Source: Actinomycetes bacterium (GTDB lineage Bacteria; Actinomycetota; Acidimicrobiia; Acidimicrobiales; Palsa-688). From it: DNA of 44,708 bases. The position numbers were made by a program, and so were the translations under genes. The DNA lies in assembly GCA_021787365.1 (NCBI GenBank), contig JAJYMB010000055.1, positions 1-44,708 on the forward strand, in the 5' to 3' direction. The notes beneath the pieces were generated by a model. The model did no database searches and had not been told where the DNA came from. It worked only from the letters and a program-made list of their open reading frames with translations. Shown piece after piece: positions 34,019 to 41,739 of this stretch (positions are counted from its first letter, which is position 1; the number at the start of each line of letters is the position of its first letter).

Positions 34019-35506
34019 ATGACGAAAAAGACGGGCGGTTCGCCAGTGGTCCGGGTGGGGGGCGGTCGGCTGAGGGGCCGCATCGACCGGGGAGTCACGG
34101 CCTTCCTCGGGATCCCCTACGCGGCCCCGCCCTTCGGGGCGCGCCGCATGCAGCCACCCGAGCAGCCCGAGGGGTGGACGGGCGAACGCCCGGCCACCGA
34201 TTACGGGCCGACCTGCCCGACAGATGACGACGCGCCGCCAGACCCGCTGTTCCCTGAGGTCGTGGTCCCTGGCGAAGAGTGCCTCAACCTGAACGTGTGG
34301 ACCCCCGACCCTGGCGGGTCTGGCTTGCCAGTGCTGGTGTGGGTCCACGGTGGCCAGTTCACGAAGGGGTCTGGGTCCGGGGCCATGTACCGCGGCACCT
34401 CCTTCGCCCGAGACGGGGTCGTGTGCGTCACGATCAACTACCGGCTCGGCGCCGAGGGCTTCCTCTACCTCGGTGACGACGCCGCCAACCTGGGGTTGCT
34501 GGACCAGGTTGCGGCGCTCGAATGGGTCCAGGGCAACATCGCCTCCTTCGGAGGCGACCCAACGAAGGTGACCGTTGCCGGTCAGTCCGCAGGCGCGATG
34601 AGCATAACGACCCTCATGGCCATGCCCCGTGCCCGTGGCCTGTTCCGCCAGGCGGTCACTCAGAGCGGGGCGGCCACAGCCACGCTCACGGCCGAGGCCG
34701 CCGCCGGTACCGCTGCGAGGCTGGCCGAGTCCCTCGGGGTGGCCGCAACCCGCGAGGCCATGAGCGAGGTGCCAGTCGAACGGCTCGCGCGGGCGGCGTC
34801 TGTCATCGCGGAGGAGGCCCTGAACCCGACCGACCCGACCACCTGGGCAGGCCTGGCCTTTGCCCCTGTCGTGGACGGCGACACCCTCCCAGAGCACCCG
34901 CTTGACGCGTTGAGGAAGGGTGCCGGCAACGGCGTACGCCTCCTCACCGGGTGGAACCGGGACGACCTGCGGATCGGGCTTGTCCCGAGCGGCTTTATCG
35001 ACTTGGTCGACGAACGCGCCATCAACGCGTTCGTCGGCGCCCAAGGTGCGCCTGACGGGACAGTCGAGCTCTACGGGGCGGCTCGGCCCGGGGCGAGCAA
35101 GGGGGACTTGTTGGCCGCCGTGATGACCGATTGCCTCATGCGGGTGCCGGCCATCCGGGTCGCCGAGGTACGCCTCGAGGCTGGCGAGGCATGCAACTGG
35201 GTGTACCGCTTCGACCATAAATCGCCGAGCTTTGCCGGCCGCCTCGGTGCCGCCCACGCGGTCGAGATCCCCTACGTGTTCGACCTCCTCGACGACCGCT
35301 CCAGCTACGCTCTCATCGGCGACACCCCGCCACAGGTTGTCGCGGACACGGCCCACGGTGCCTGGGCCCGCTTCGTGGCCGACGGCGACCCCGGCTGGCC
35401 CCGCTACAACCTTGCCGAGCGTCCTACCGCACTGATCGACGACAGGATCACGGTTGTGGACGACCCCGACGATGCCGAACGCCGGGTGTGGGCCGGCCGG
35501 CTTTGA
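34019..35506 (+). CDS. Type-B carboxylesterase (alpha/beta hydrolase)
   Basis: The product is 495 residues from ATG 34019, preceded by GGGAGAGG; in-frame starts at 34007 and 33962 are alternatives. The type-B esterase/lipase pattern is complete: AFLGIPYAAPPFGARRMQPPE, EECLNLNVWTPD, oxyanion WVHGGQFTKGSG, and the catalytic serine in TVAGQSAGAMS (GQSAG in place of the more common GESAG). The acid residue region lies near LLTGWNRDDLR, and the His is in LGAAHAVEIPYVFD. It hydrolyses carboxylic esters; the true substrate is unknown. No signal peptide is visible, so it is probably cytoplasmic. An AraC-type regulator follows 70 bp downstream on the same strand and may control it. Confidence 0.92.
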   Translation: MTKKTGGSPVVRVGGGRLRGRIDRGVTAFLGIPYAAPPFGARRMQPPEQPEGWTGERPATDYGPTCPTDDDAPPDPLFPEVVVPGEECLNLNVWTPDPGGSGLPVLVWVHGGQFTKGSGSGAMYRGTSFARDGVVCVTINYRLGAEGFLYLGDDAANLGLLDQVAALEWVQGNIASFGGDPTKVTVAGQSAGAMSITTLMAMPRARGLFRQAVTQSGAATATLTAEAAAGTAARLAESLGVAATREAMSEVPVERLARAASVIAEEALNPTDPTTWAGLAFAPVVDGDTLPEHPLDALRKGAGNGVRLLTGWNRDDLRIGLVPSGFIDLVDERAINAFVGAQGAPDGTVELYGAARPGASKGDLLAAVMTDCLMRVPAIRVAEVRLEAGEACNWVYRFDHKSPSFAGRLGAAHAVEIPYVFDLLDDRSSYALIGDTPPQVVADTAHGAWARFVADGDPGWPRYNLAERPTALIDDRITVVDDPDDAERRVWAGRL

Positions 35507-35576
35507 TCGGCAAATGTCGGTCGCCAAAACCCTCGACGAGCCGAGCCGTTCCCGCTGCTCCGGTGGCAGCGGCGGC

Positions 35577-36467
35577 ATGCTCCGTAGCATAGAGAAGGTG
35601 CATCCGGCGGAGTTACATCGCAGTGCGCCCTCATGGGATATAGCTGTCCCGTCACAGCCAGGCCGGTTGGAAGGGGTTTCCATGGCGGGTTTCAGCGACG
35701 ACGCGAACGAACTGGTCGAGGTGGAGTTGGTCCCGCACACGGCTGTCATGGTGGTCTTCGACCTCGGCGAGGAACGGCTTGTCGTGGACGACAGCCTCGG
35801 CGAGGAGCAGCGAGAACGCGTCGTCGCCGGGTTGGCGCCGAGAGGCCTATGCGGGCGAGGGCTGGCCGGGAGCTTCGAGTGCCTCCAGGTGCGGCTGTCG
35901 CCGCTGGTAGCGCACGCGGTGCTGGGCCCCTCTTCGGAGCTCGCTGGGACGTTGGTCTCCCTCGACGACCTATGGTGCCGCGACGCCGTACGTGTCCATG
36001 AGCAACTCCGCGGAGCGGGTTCGTGGGAGCAGAGGTTCGCGCTCGCCGAGTCAGCGCTGGTCCGCCATCACGAGGCCCGCCGAGTGGTGGACCCCGAAGT
36101 CGCCTTCGTCTGGGGGCAAATGGTGGCGAGCGAGGGACAGGCCAGGGTCGACCGGTTGGCCGCGCTGGTGGGGTGGAGCCGCAAGCGCCTGTGGTCGCGG
36201 TTCCGGTCCCAGGTCGGCCTCACCCCCAAGCGTGCCGCTCGGCTCGTCCGCTTCGACCACGCTGCCCACCGCCTCGCCGCTGGTCACAGCGCCGCCCTTG
36301 TGGCAGCCGAGAGCGGCTACGCCGACCAGTCCCATCTCCACCGGGACGTCATGGCCTTCGCCGGGGCGACACCTACCGCGGTTGCAGTCTCGCCTTTCCT
36401 GGCGGTCGACGATGTCGCGTGGCCTACCCCGGGCTACGGGCCCCAGAGGACGGCGCAAGCCAGATGA
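35577..36467 (+). CDS. AraC-family transcriptional regulator
   Basis: The product is 296 residues from ATG 35577 (longer in-frame starts read back into the esterase end). The N-terminal 150 residues form a sensor region of the kind found in DUF6597-type AraC regulators (VELVPHTAVMVVFDLGEE, then RLSPLVAHAVLGPSSELAGTLVSLDDLWG-like LDDLWC). The C-terminal AraC DNA-binding domain (about 195-285) has two HTH motifs: VDRLAALVGWSRKRLWSRFRSQVGLTPK, and LVAAESGYADQSHLHRDVMAFAGATP, with the typical GYADQSH and the ATPTAV end. The position directly after the carboxylesterase suggests local control of that gene. Confidence 0.87.
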   Translation: MLRSIEKVHPAELHRSAPSWDIAVPSQPGRLEGVSMAGFSDDANELVEVELVPHTAVMVVFDLGEERLVVDDSLGEEQRERVVAGLAPRGLCGRGLAGSFECLQVRLSPLVAHAVLGPSSELAGTLVSLDDLWCRDAVRVHEQLRGAGSWEQRFALAESALVRHHEARRVVDPEVAFVWGQMVASEGQARVDRLAALVGWSRKRLWSRFRSQVGLTPKRAARLVRFDHAAHRLAAGHSAALVAAESGYADQSHLHRDVMAFAGATPTAVAVSPFLAVDDVAWPTPGYGPQRTAQAR

Positions 36468-36664
36468 GGGCTCAGTCGATCGTGGTGACCTGAAAACGCC
36501 CCGACCTATCGGCGTCAACTGGCGCTGTCAGGCGGGCGAGGATGTCACTGGGCTTCTGTTCCAATGGCACCGGGGGTGCCCACCCGCACAGCGCTTCTAG
36601 GCGCGGGGCGTTGCCAACGTGCAGAGGGACGTCGGCGGCGCGTGCGAAGTCGCTGTTGTTCTCC

Positions 36665-36790
36665 AGGCGGGTAGCATGCTCGTGGTTGGGGAGTAGCCCC
36701 TCGCCGGGAGGTCGACATGCTGGCGCCGTCGGGTGCCCGGTCCCCGGGTCCGTAGGTGCGGATGGGCGAGACCATCCGTTCGGTCCATGT
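36665..36790 (+). promoter_or_regulatory. Manganese riboswitch (yybP-ykoY family)
   Basis: The two hallmark segments are present and correctly ordered. GGGGAGTAGC lies at 36688-36697, and GTCGACATGC at about 36711-36720 matches the GUCAACAUAC position of known members. After a variable GC-rich hairpin arm comes GAGACC at 36768-36773. In known members the two conserved loops dock and bind Mn2+, turning on export genes. The next gene is a GDT1-family exporter, a common partner. Outer limits are approximate. Confidence 0.87.
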
Positions 36791-36797
36791 TGTAATG

Positions 36798-36827
36798 GCC
36801 GGGCGGTGGTCGAGTGCCCCGCCCGGC
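36798..36827 (+). promoter_or_regulatory. Expression-platform hairpin of the Mn riboswitch
   Basis: GCCGGGCGG (36798-36806) pairs perfectly with CCGCCCGGC (36819-36827). The hairpin ends 20 bp before the ATG and lies just in front of the AAAGAGCAGGG ribosome-binding site. There is no T-run, so control by access to the ribosome-binding site or by Rho is more likely than intrinsic termination. Confidence 0.55.
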
Positions 36828-36847
36828 GGAAAGAGCAGGGTTTGCGC

Positions 36848-37423
36848 ATGTCGCCCTACGTAGCCTTGGTGTGCTTCCCGGTGATCTTCGTCGGCGAGCT
36901 ACCGGACAAGACCATGTTGGCCAGCCTGGTCATGGCCACTCGAGCCCGTCCCGTGCAGGTGTGGGCGGGTGCTGCTATGGCCTTCGCCGCCCACGTCGCC
37001 ATGGCCGTCACTGCCGGCGCTGCCCTCTTCGCTCTCCTGCCCCGCCAGGCCGTCAACGCAGTGGTCGCGGCTGCGTTCGTCGCTGGTGCCGTCTATGCCT
37101 GGGCGTCTTCGCGCTCCGAACAAGAAAAAACCGTCGGACGCCTGCCATCCGGTCGAAGTGTGGTCCTCAGCGCCTTCATGGTCATTTTCGTCGCCGAGTG
37201 GGGTGACCTGACCCAGATCCTCACCGCCAATCTCGCCGCCAAATACAGCTCTCCGCTCTCGGTCGCGATCGGGTCGGTGGCGGCCCTGTGGGCTGTCGCC
37301 GCGATTGCCGTCATGAGCGGCAGTACCCTGCCACGGTTCGTCAGCATCCGCCGGACCCGCCAGGTCACCTCCGTCGTCCTCATCGGCTTGGCCACCTATG
37401 CCGCCTGGACGGCGGCATACTGA
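36848..37423 (+). CDS. GDT1/TMEM165-family Mn2+ (Ca2+) exporter
   Basis: The product is 191 residues from ATG 36848; the open frame above it covers the riboswitch and is not translated. There are two inverted halves of the UPF0016 fold with about six membrane helices. The two signature motifs are E17-LPD-KT (VGELPDKTM) in helix 1 and E117-WGD-LTQ (AEWGDLTQI) in helix 4, whose acidic residues bind the cation. Bacterial members (MneA/Mnx type) remove excess manganese or load it into compartments. The Mn riboswitch upstream and the family agree, so induction by high Mn is expected. A short basic loop (SRSEQEKTVGR) joins the halves. Confidence 0.93.
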   Translation: MSPYVALVCFPVIFVGELPDKTMLASLVMATRARPVQVWAGAAMAFAAHVAMAVTAGAALFALLPRQAVNAVVAAAFVAGAVYAWASSRSEQEKTVGRLPSGRSVVLSAFMVIFVAEWGDLTQILTANLAAKYSSPLSVAIGSVAALWAVAAIAVMSGSTLPRFVSIRRTRQVTSVVLIGLATYAAWTAAY

Positions 37424-37460
37424 CGACCATGCCTCCCGCGCCCCCAATGGCGGTGCCGCG

Positions 37461-37694
37461 ATGGCCCTGACCATCTACGGAGTCACCGTGCTCGTGTTCA
37501 TGATGGGCATGTACGCGCTCGAGCGCCGTGACGACCGCTACATTGCCGCCTTCGCTTTGGGCTGCGCCCTGTCCTCGAGTTACGGCTTCTTGTCCGGGGC
37601 CTGGCCCTTCGGCGTCGTCGAAGCCGTCTGGTGTGCCATCGCCGCACGCCGCTATGTGCTCACCCGTAGACGACCCCGTTCGGCAAGCGACTAG
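37461..37694 (+). CDS. Small two-helix membrane protein
   Basis: The product is 77 residues from ATG 37461. Two hydrophobic helices (about 2-17 and 28-62, the second possibly two spans) carry the motif MYALERRDDRYIAAFALGCALSSSYGFLSGAWPFGVVEAVWC. The C-terminus is basic. Similar small proteins occur in Actinobacteria with no known role. It follows the Mn exporter by 37 bp on the same strand and could be under the same riboswitch. Whether it helps the exporter is unknown. Confidence 0.7.
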   Translation: MALTIYGVTVLVFMMGMYALERRDDRYIAAFALGCALSSSYGFLSGAWPFGVVEAVWCAIAARRYVLTRRRPRSASD

Positions 37695-37873
37695 GTCAAA
37701 ATGGTCGCCGCGCGGCATCGCCGACCTGAGCGGCTCTTAATCGGCTGCCGACTTTTCCTCCGATCTGGCGTTAGGAGGATGCCCGGTTGGCAGCCACTTC
37801 CAGCACCTTCAACACGTTGAAGGTGAGGCAACCGCCGAACTTGTCGTACTGCCCGCCGGTCGTAAGAGCAAAA

Positions 37874-37894
37874 GCGCTCGCCTCAGCCGAGCGC
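37874..37894 (-). terminator. Intrinsic terminator overlapping the stop of the secreted-protein pseudogene
   Basis: On the minus strand GCGCTCG (37894-37888) pairs with CGAGCGC (37880-37874) and is followed by TTTT. The stop codon (37885-37883) is in the loop. Confidence 0.6.
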
Positions 37895-38469
37895 CTTCAT
37901 GAGCGCTTTGGCGATCGCCACGTTCTGGCTCATGGACTGCTCGTTTTGCGAGGGAGTCCCCGAGACTTCTATCTCGTAGCGGCCCCGAAGAGCGTACAGG
38001 CCGTTGGCGGTGTCGAAGAAAGGTTTGTTTGGCTGGGTGGGGGACCGTGGTCGGAGTCTCGAATTCGCCTTTTACCGCTCGCCGGTATTCGGAGGCGGCG
38101 TCTGTCACGACCAGCATCACGAGCACCGATGGGGAGCCGGCGTCGTTGGGGGTGACGTACTTGTACTGGTTGCCCCGGGCGCAGCGGTCAGGCGCGACGC
38201 TAACGAGCAAAGACCTCGGCCGGTCCGTGGTCTTCGAGACCGGTTGGCGGATAAGGGCCGCCATTTTGCGGCCCGGCAACAGCTTGCACACGTTTGGGCC
38301 CATAGCCGCCCGAGGCTGCCCCGTCCTGGCTGGCATGGGTCACCCGCGCCGGCGACGCCTTGGCATAAGCAGCCCCCGCGGGCGAGGGAACGATCGTGCT
38401 GAGGGCAAGGAGGCCACCCAAAACGCCACGTGCTGGCTTTCTGCTACGCTTGGGCTCTGCCGCTCCCAA
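37883..38469 (-). pseudogene. Secreted small protein (DUF3558-like style), frameshifted
   Basis: A TTG at 38469 starts a signal-peptide-like sequence (RKPARGVLGGLLALSTIVPSPAGAAYA). The mature part is readable across three frames. The first reaches GGYGP. After a one-base shift near 38300 come NVCKLLPGRKMAALI and KYVTPNDAGSPSVLVMLVV. After a second shift in a C-rich run near 38035 come PFFDTANGLYALRGRYEIEVSG and NEQSMSQNVAIAKALMKALG before the stop. The N-terminal xxCxLLP and the short beta-rich layout resemble small exported or lipoprotein-like actinobacterial proteins such as DUF3558, but the family is not certain. A terminator is built into its end. Between 37789 and 37860 another short minus-strand segment (GGQYDKFGGCLTFNVLKVLEVAANR) looks protein-like but was not identified. 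Confidence 0.6.
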
Positions 38470-38775
38470 GTACCGAAAATGGCACGCGCCAACCTCCTGT
38501 CTTGGGCTTCCCTAGACCTGAACTAGACCCAAGCCCGTCAGGCGAAGATGGTTGTGGACCACCACGGGCTGGCCTATGCGTCCGCTCCTGGGCAGTTTGT
38601 CCACTACCGCGATCGTCGCCCTCGGCCCTGGCCCCTACATCAGGAACACCACCTGATCTTTTCTGGCCCACCTGTAGTCAGCATGTGAAGCGAGGACTGG
38701 GAGCCATGCGCCAAGGGACTCGCTCGACCACTCGGGAGCAGGGCCGCAGGACGGTGTTGACCTGCGGAAACCTTG

Positions 38776-38819
38776 TGGAGCTCGAGAGGAGATCGAACTC
38801 CTGACCTACGCATTACGAG
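38776..38819 (-). repeat. tRNA-Thr 3'-half remnant (distal attachment site)
   Basis: On the minus strand the sequence runs from the anticodon loop CTCGTAA through TGCGT-AGGTC, a T-arm AGGAG-TTCGAT-CTCCT, acceptor CTCGAGC and TCCA. It matches the intact tRNA-Thr at 42619-42694 exactly over 16 nt (38804-38819 against 42648-42663). Its T-stem differs at paired positions and its T-loop is 1 nt short. The 5' half is absent. The 25 bp following the CCA are also similar at both sites (about 20 of 25). This is the layout of an att site left by integration into a tRNA gene. Confidence 0.8.
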
Positions 38820-38914
38820 AGGGTCACGTGCCTTTCGGCCCAGTCTGCGCGGACCAAGTTGCGCTGAACGAAATGCCTGTGATTAGGGTCAAGGGTGGAT
38901 GACGCTGGGAGTGC

Positions 38915-38934
38915 GGGGACGCGTGGGGGACGCG
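38915..38934. repeat. 20-bp direct repeat, copy 1 (arm-site-like)
   Basis: GGGGACGCGTGGGGGACGCG, itself two GGGGACG motifs one helical turn apart, matches 39392-39411 at 19 of 20 positions. It may be a recombinase arm-binding site of the degenerate island. Confidence 0.6.
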
Positions 38935-39231
38935 GAGCCCAGGCTCTCGACGGGGCGGCAAGGGCGGCGTCCAGGGACGCCTCTCATGAACGTTCTGGGC
39001 TAGTTTCGGCCTCCAGGGGTATGTCACCAGGCCGGCGGTAGGGGCGCCCCTTGGGAGGGGATTCGTCTGCGATTATGTGACACATCCTCCTCACGTGTTC
39101 GGCGTGCCGGGCCGCCCACGGGATCTTCAAGCGGAACGCGTCCTGGTGTCCGCTGCAGACGAGCCGAACGAACCTCGAGACCGCTGCGGTGGGTGCCAGA
39201 TACCCTTGCGATAGCCAAAGGCAGGAGGCTG

Positions 39232-39375
39232 CATGGAATCAGTCAGTGTCCGCTACATCGTCAACGACGTCGACGTCGCCATTGACTTCTACTGCGGCCA
39301 GCTCGGCTTTCACGAGGATGCACCCCGCACCTGCCTTCGCCATGCAATACACGGCTGTAGTTGTGCCAACGGTGG
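39232..39375 (+). pseudogene. VOC/glyoxalase-family protein, N-terminal remnant
   Basis: ATG 39232 starts MESVSVRYIVNDVDVAIDFY, then CGQLGFHED, the first beta-alpha-beta of a vicinal-oxygen-chelate protein. One base later in phase the sequence continues as MHPAPAFAMQYTA, the normal next strand, so a frameshift lies near 39317. Nothing of the family remains beyond about 39375, including the metal-binding Glu of the C-terminal half. The gene is dead; such proteins are often bleomycin-resistance- or glyoxalase-like enzymes. Confidence 0.65.
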
Positions 39376-39391
39376 TTCGCTGTGAGTGGCT

Positions 39392-39411
39392 GGGGACGTG
39401 TGGGGGACGCG
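39392..39411. repeat. 20-bp direct repeat, copy 2 (arm-site-like)
   Basis: GGGGACGTGTGGGGGACGCG differs from 38915-38934 at one base. It follows the broken end of the VOC remnant. A weaker relative with GGGGACG occurs near 42528. Confidence 0.6.
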
Positions 39412-39566
39412 TGGCCGACCTCTGGGTTGTGCCGGTAGCCCGGGCGGGGACCCCAGTACTTGACTCGCTTCAGGGTGAGCACGAACTGGCACGGTGGTTC
39501 ACCAGTCGCTAAGGACACCCTGTGCCTTCGGCTCCGGCGGCCAGCAGCACGGCATGATGTCCCGTG

Positions 39567-40277
39567 ATGAGGGTGGCGTTCCTGGACGTTGGTGGCACTC
39601 TGTGGCCGAACACCTGGCCGTCGCGGGCTGGCGACCGGGAGGAGCGGGTTGCACGGCTTTGCAAGCTCGTCCCAACGCTCCCCGAACTTCTTGCAATAGA
39701 CCTGGTCGACACCCTGTCCGGCGTCGAGCACCCGACTTCGCTGCTCCAGCAAACCGTCGCGCTCATCGAACAAGCGGTGAGACGGTGCCTGATCGGAGCC
39801 GACGTCCCGGTAGAAGCCGTCATCGACGCCATGTGCCTTCCCGCTCTCGGCCGTGCAGAGCCGTTCCCCGGCACACATGAGCTGCTGTCTGGGCTGGCAC
39901 AGCGGGCCCGGGTCGTAGTCGTCTCGAACACGCTGTGGCGCCGCCGTCAGGCTCTACGACGAGATTTCGAGCAGTTCGGGCTGGGCGGCTACGTCACCGA
40001 CTACGTGATGTCGCTCGACGTCGAATGGCGCAAACCTGGCCGCCGTTTCTTCGGCTCCGCTCTAGCTGCGGCCGGCGCTACTGCGCGCCAGTGCGTCATG
40101 GTCGGCGACTCCGAGGCCAACGACATCGAGCCGGCCCTCGCCCTCGGGATGGCCGCCGTGCGGGTGGCCATCGAAGAGCCCAGGCCGGCGTGGAGCGCGG
40201 CGCCCAATGTCTGTACGTCCCTCGAGCAGGTCGCCGAGATCCTGTTAACCCAAGGCGTCCCCACGGGTGACGAATGA
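39567..40277 (+). CDS. HAD-superfamily hydrolase with altered nucleophile motif
   Basis: The product is 236 residues from ATG 39567 (a GTG 3 bp earlier is possible). Motif I is FLDVGGTL, so the nucleophile Asp is kept, but the usual second Asp (DxD) is Gly. Motif II is VVVSNT, motif III is the Lys of EWRKPGRRFF, and motif IV is MVGDSEANDIEPA. The cap lies between about residues 18 and 100 (C1 type). Loss of the second Asp, the general acid/base of phosphatases, is found in HAD proteins with other chemistries such as dehalogenases, so phosphatase activity should not be assumed. Its stop overlaps the next gene by 4 nt (ATGA). Confidence 0.85.
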   Translation: MRVAFLDVGGTLWPNTWPSRAGDREERVARLCKLVPTLPELLAIDLVDTLSGVEHPTSLLQQTVALIEQAVRRCLIGADVPVEAVIDAMCLPALGRAEPFPGTHELLSGLAQRARVVVVSNTLWRRRQALRRDFEQFGLGGYVTDYVMSLDVEWRKPGRRFFGSALAAAGATARQCVMVGDSEANDIEPALALGMAAVRVAIEEPRPAWSAAPNVCTSLEQVAEILLTQGVPTGDE

Positions 40278-40888
40278 GACCGACCGGCCTCGACGCCACG
40301 GCCTTGGCCTTTGCCGCCGTCGGGAGCGGCGAGCAGGCCGGCAAGCCTGGGGACTGGGGCGAGACAGTGCGCCTCCTCGTCGAGGCAGGCGCCTCCCGAG
40401 AGGGAGTGTGGATCTCGGGCAAACCGCCCAGCGAGGAGGTCGTCGAGCGGCTGCGGCACTACGGCATCGGCCCGGACGACCAGTGCGAGGAAGACGCCGA
40501 CGAACCGCTTGAAATGCCGACGGAGATCGGGACCGGCGTCATGGCCGACATTGCCCGGCACCTCGAAGCCGCCTACCGCGAGCTCGACATCGAGGTGCTC
40601 GGGTCTTTGCTGCACCCCGAGGTCCAATGGGCCGGGGTCTGCCACGACAGCGCAGAGGTCCTCGACTGGTATCGAAAAGCTCTCGCCGACGGGACGCGAC
40701 CGGCCGTCCAGAGCGTCGAGGTCGACCGCGACGCCGTAGTGCTCGGGCTCTGCTTGGCCCGCCAAGCCGAAGGGGCCCGACCTGCACCGCCGCAGCAGCT
40801 CTACCAGTTCTTCACGGTCGAAAATGCTCAAATTGTCGAGATCCGGGGCTACCCCGACAGGGCGAAGGCACTGGCCCGCGCGTGGTGA
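40274..40888 (+). CDS. Ankyrin C-cap fused to an NTF2-like (SnoaL) domain
   Basis: The product is 204 residues from ATG 40274, coupled to the HAD gene. Residues 1-70 look like the last one or two ankyrin repeats of an actinobacterial ankyrin protein (TALAFAAVGSGEQ, WGETVRLLVEAGAS, EVVERLRHYGI). They are followed by an acidic linker. Residues 90-204 form an NTF2-like domain: MADIARHLEAAYRELDIEVLGSLLHPEVQW, SAEVLDWYRKAL, and QLYQFFTVENAQIVEIRGY. NTF2-like domains bind small molecules or act as isomerase-like enzymes. The ankyrin part is too short to fold alone and may be a truncated relic. A bare ankyrin protein is encoded 24 bp downstream, and the two may work together. Confidence 0.75.
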   Translation: MRPTGLDATALAFAAVGSGEQAGKPGDWGETVRLLVEAGASREGVWISGKPPSEEVVERLRHYGIGPDDQCEEDADEPLEMPTEIGTGVMADIARHLEAAYRELDIEVLGSLLHPEVQWAGVCHDSAEVLDWYRKALADGTRPAVQSVEVDRDAVVLGLCLARQAEGARPAPPQQLYQFFTVENAQIVEIRGYPDRAKALARAW

Positions 40889-40912
40889 CCTGGCGGTTGC
40901 GTTGACGAACCC

Positions 40913-41683
40913 GTGCCGAAATCGCCGAGGAGGGATGAACGCTTGAGGCTTTCAAAGAGCGACCCAATTGCCCAAGAACTCGTAGAGGTGGTCCACGCCG
41001 GCGAGGTCGAGCGACTGCGAGGGCTGCTCGGGCAGCACCCTCGCTTGGCCTCGGCGCGCATAGTGGACGAAAAGGGCGGTTCGGGGACGGCACTTCACGC
41101 GGCTACCGATTGGCCTGGTTTTTTCCCCCGTGGCCCGGAAGTGGTCGCGGCGCTGCTCGAGGCCGGTGCCGACCCCAACGCCGCGGTAGAGGGGAGCTGG
41201 CACGCCGAGACGCCCTTGCACTGGGCCGCGAGCAGCGATGACGTCGAGGTGGCCAGGGTCCTGATCGACGGCGGCGCCGACATCGAGGCCCCGGGGGCAT
41301 CGATCGCTGGCGGTAGCCCGCTCGACGACGCGGTCGGCTATGGGTGCTGGCAGGTGGCCCGGCTGCTCGTCGAGCGGGGGGCACGAGTCGACCGCCTCTG
41401 GCACGCGGCGGCGCTCGGGATGATGCCACGGGTCAAAGAACTCTTGGCCACCGCGCCGCGCACCCACCAGGAGCTGACCGACGCTTTCTGGCAGGCCTGC
41501 CACGGCGGCCAGCTGCGCATGGCCCAGTACCTCCTAGCTCTCGGTGCTGACCTCAACGGCACACCTTCTTGGGGGGCGGACACGCCCCTTGACGTTGCCG
41601 ATGGCCTCGATACAGGCCGGGAGGCTCTCGTGAACTGGCTCCGGGCGCAAGGGGCCAAAAAGTCCTCCGAAGCCAGCACGTGA
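40913..41683 (+). CDS. Ankyrin-repeat protein
   Basis: The product is 256 residues from GTG 40913. About five to six ankyrin repeats are recognisable: ALHAATDWP-EVVAALLEAGADPNAA, TPLHWAASSDDVEVARVLIDGGADIEAP, PLDDAVGYGCWQVARLLVERGARV, LWHAAALGMMPRVKELLA, and FWQACHGGQLRMAQYLLALGADLN, plus a final TPLDVADG cap. Ankyrin stacks bind other proteins; there is no catalytic domain, signal peptide or membrane segment. It is the third gene of a HAD-ankyrin/NTF2-ankyrin set within the tRNA-bounded island. The partner is unknown. Confidence 0.88.
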   Translation: MPKSPRRDERLRLSKSDPIAQELVEVVHAGEVERLRGLLGQHPRLASARIVDEKGGSGTALHAATDWPGFFPRGPEVVAALLEAGADPNAAVEGSWHAETPLHWAASSDDVEVARVLIDGGADIEAPGASIAGGSPLDDAVGYGCWQVARLLVERGARVDRLWHAAALGMMPRVKELLATAPRTHQELTDAFWQACHGGQLRMAQYLLALGADLNGTPSWGADTPLDVADGLDTGREALVNWLRAQGAKKSSEAST

Positions 41684-41739
41684 CTTGCGCCCGAAAAGCC
41701 GGGGGGGTGCCACCCCCGCGCCGGAGACCATCAGAGCAC

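Larger units (their letters stand above)
38470..39231. other. Gene-free stretch containing an island boundary
   Basis: No gene is visible. It holds the tRNA-Thr 3'-half remnant (38776-38819) and one copy of a 20-bp repeat (38915-38934). Up to 38775 the sequence belongs to the host side of the presumed integration; beyond 38819 it is island DNA. Confidence 0.5.

Noticed and set aside
33881..35749. A 622-codon minus-strand frame opposite the carboxylesterase
   Set aside because: Antisense shadow; the plus strand has every type-B esterase motif.
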